NCBI GenBank assembly: GCA_025934545.1
Contig: JAICXV010000172.1
Span: forward strand, 1 to 5,904
DNA: 5,904 nucleotides
DNA from: Verrucomicrobiia bacterium
Lineage (GTDB): Bacteria > Verrucomicrobiota > Verrucomicrobiia > Limisphaerales > Palsa-1400
Direction of reading: 5' to 3'
Part shown: positions 5,372 to 5,904 of the stretch, piece after piece
How the letters are laid out: every line of letters starts with the position of its first letter
How positions within the stretch are numbered: position 1 is the stretch's first letter
Notes under the pieces: generated by a model
The model's input: the letters and a program-made list of their open reading frames with translations, nothing else
Told to the model about the DNA's origin: nothing
The model's database searches: none
Position numbers and translations under genes: made by a program

Positions 5372-5904
5372 CACGGCAGCGACTGGAGAAATCTGAAAAG
5401 AATCGCGGTCGCCTGCTCCAGCGAACGGATGGAAATCCATTCGTTCAAAGTATGCGCTTGCGCAATGTCGCCCGGTCCGAAGACGACGCTCGGAATTCCG
5501 CCGTGCGCCAGGACTGATGCATCGCAAAAGTAATCGACGCCGACTGGCTTGGTCTGCTTCGCCGCAGTCATGAATTGTTTTACCAACGGCAAACGCAAAT
5601 CGGATTCCATCGGTAACCCGGGATTTTTTGCGCAACCAACGGTGGCTTCGAGACCGTTTTTGCGCAGCAAACTTTGGATCTCGGCGAAAACGGAGGCGTG
5701 CGTTTCGCCGGGGAGCAAACGACGATCGGCGGTCGCGACGCATTTGGCCGGCACGATGTTGGGCTGCGAACCGCCGTTGATCGAGCCGACGCTGATCGTC
5801 GGATGGCCGAGCAAGCGATGTTTGCGACCGCGCAGAATTTTGGCGTAATCGGTCTGCAAGACGTCAACGACTTGCGCCATTTTATGCACGGCGTTGATGC
5901 CTAA
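5371..5904 (-). CDS. M20-family zinc peptidase/deacylase (ArgE/DapE type), C-terminal fragment
   Basis: This is the last 177 codons of a gene entering from the right edge. The frame is open to the edge and reads LGINAVHKMAQVV, so the GTG at 5889 is an internal valine. VGSINGGSQPNIVPAKC, followed by ADRRLLPGE, is the signature of the M20 dimerisation (lid) domain. The closing catalytic part contains YFCDASVLAHGGIPSVVFGPG and then AQAHTLNEW, whose His (encoded at 5454-5452) is the expected C-terminal zinc ligand. Family members such as acetylornithine deacetylase and succinyl-diaminopimelate desuccinylase hydrolyse N-acyl groups or dipeptides in the cytoplasm. The substrate cannot be decided without the N-terminal metal-binding half. 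The stop TGA (5373-5371) overlaps the flippase start by one base, so the two genes form one transcription unit. Confidence 0.87.
   Translation of the reverse strand, partial: LGINAVHKMAQVVDVLQTDYAKILRGRKHRLLGHPTISVGSINGGSQPNIVPAKCVATADRRLLPGETHASVFAEIQSLLRKNGLEATVGCAKNPGLPMESDLRLPLVKQFMTAAKQTKPVGVDYFCDASVLAHGGIPSVVFGPGDIAQAHTLNEWISIRSLEQATAILFRFLQSLP

Noticed and set aside
4889..5533. A 214-codon open frame on the plus strand
   Set aside because: It is opposite the flippase and M20 genes, which have clear family signatures; its polar, Gly/Arg/Asn-rich sequence looks like an antisense shadow.
5372..5743. A 124-residue N-terminal extension of the flippase
   Set aside because: It overlaps the M20 gene in another frame of the same strand, is Arg-rich and lacks motifs. 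ATG 5371 gives a normal flippase beginning and sits exactly at the M20 stop.
1..5904. CRISPR array, insertion sequence, phage, toxin-antitoxin or defence system
   Set aside because: No regularly spaced repeats with spacers, transposase, integrase or defence-type protein motifs were seen on either strand.

Overview
The window is an ordinary-looking stretch of chromosome from a free-living bacterium with medium-to-high GC genes. It holds six protein-coding genes, two of them cut by the window edges, and one long gene-free region. The general look suggests a Verrucomicrobiota or other PVC-group genome: a glycogen-debranching enzyme tail with the PAYHNGTAWTW and EILDGDAPHTQRGC signatures, weak Shine-Dalgarno signals, and small palindromes and short tandem repeats in intergenic DNA. 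That placement is an inference from style; no marker gene settles it.

Layout. The left edge (1-434, +) carries the C-terminal end of a GH133-type glycogen debranching enzyme. Four bases later comes a complete class II tRNA nucleotidyltransferase / poly(A) polymerase-type enzyme with an HD domain (439-1815, +). A short GNAT acetyltransferase (1820-2245, -) converges on it with only 4 bases between the stop codons. A gene-free region of about 870 bases follows (2246-3111). It holds an 86-base imperfect inverted repeat, three short palindromes in a row, several short direct repeats and possible promoters. Next is a family 2 glycosyltransferase of the dolichyl/polyprenyl-phosphate sugar transferase type (3112-4089, +). 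It converges on, and overlaps by 26 bases, a 12-helix-class MOP/Wzx-like polysaccharide flippase (4064-5371, -). The flippase start overlaps the stop (TGATG) of an upstream M20-family zinc deacylase/peptidase (5371-5904, -), which runs off the right edge.

How the genes relate. The debranching enzyme and the CCA enzyme are probably co-transcribed but functionally unrelated (glycogen breakdown versus tRNA 3'-end maturation). The glycosyltransferase and the flippase are both plausible envelope or exopolysaccharide functions (building and flipping a lipid-linked sugar), although they lie on opposite strands. The M20 enzyme and the flippase form a tightly coupled pair on the minus strand. The link between their activities is not obvious.

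I found no CRISPR array, transposase, phage gene, toxin-antitoxin pair, defence gene or RNA gene. The points most worth a second look are the palindromes and inverted repeat in the 2246-3111 gap, the GNAT gene whose first conserved strand lies upstream of any standard start codon, and the glycosyltransferase whose usual DDGS motif reads TNGC.
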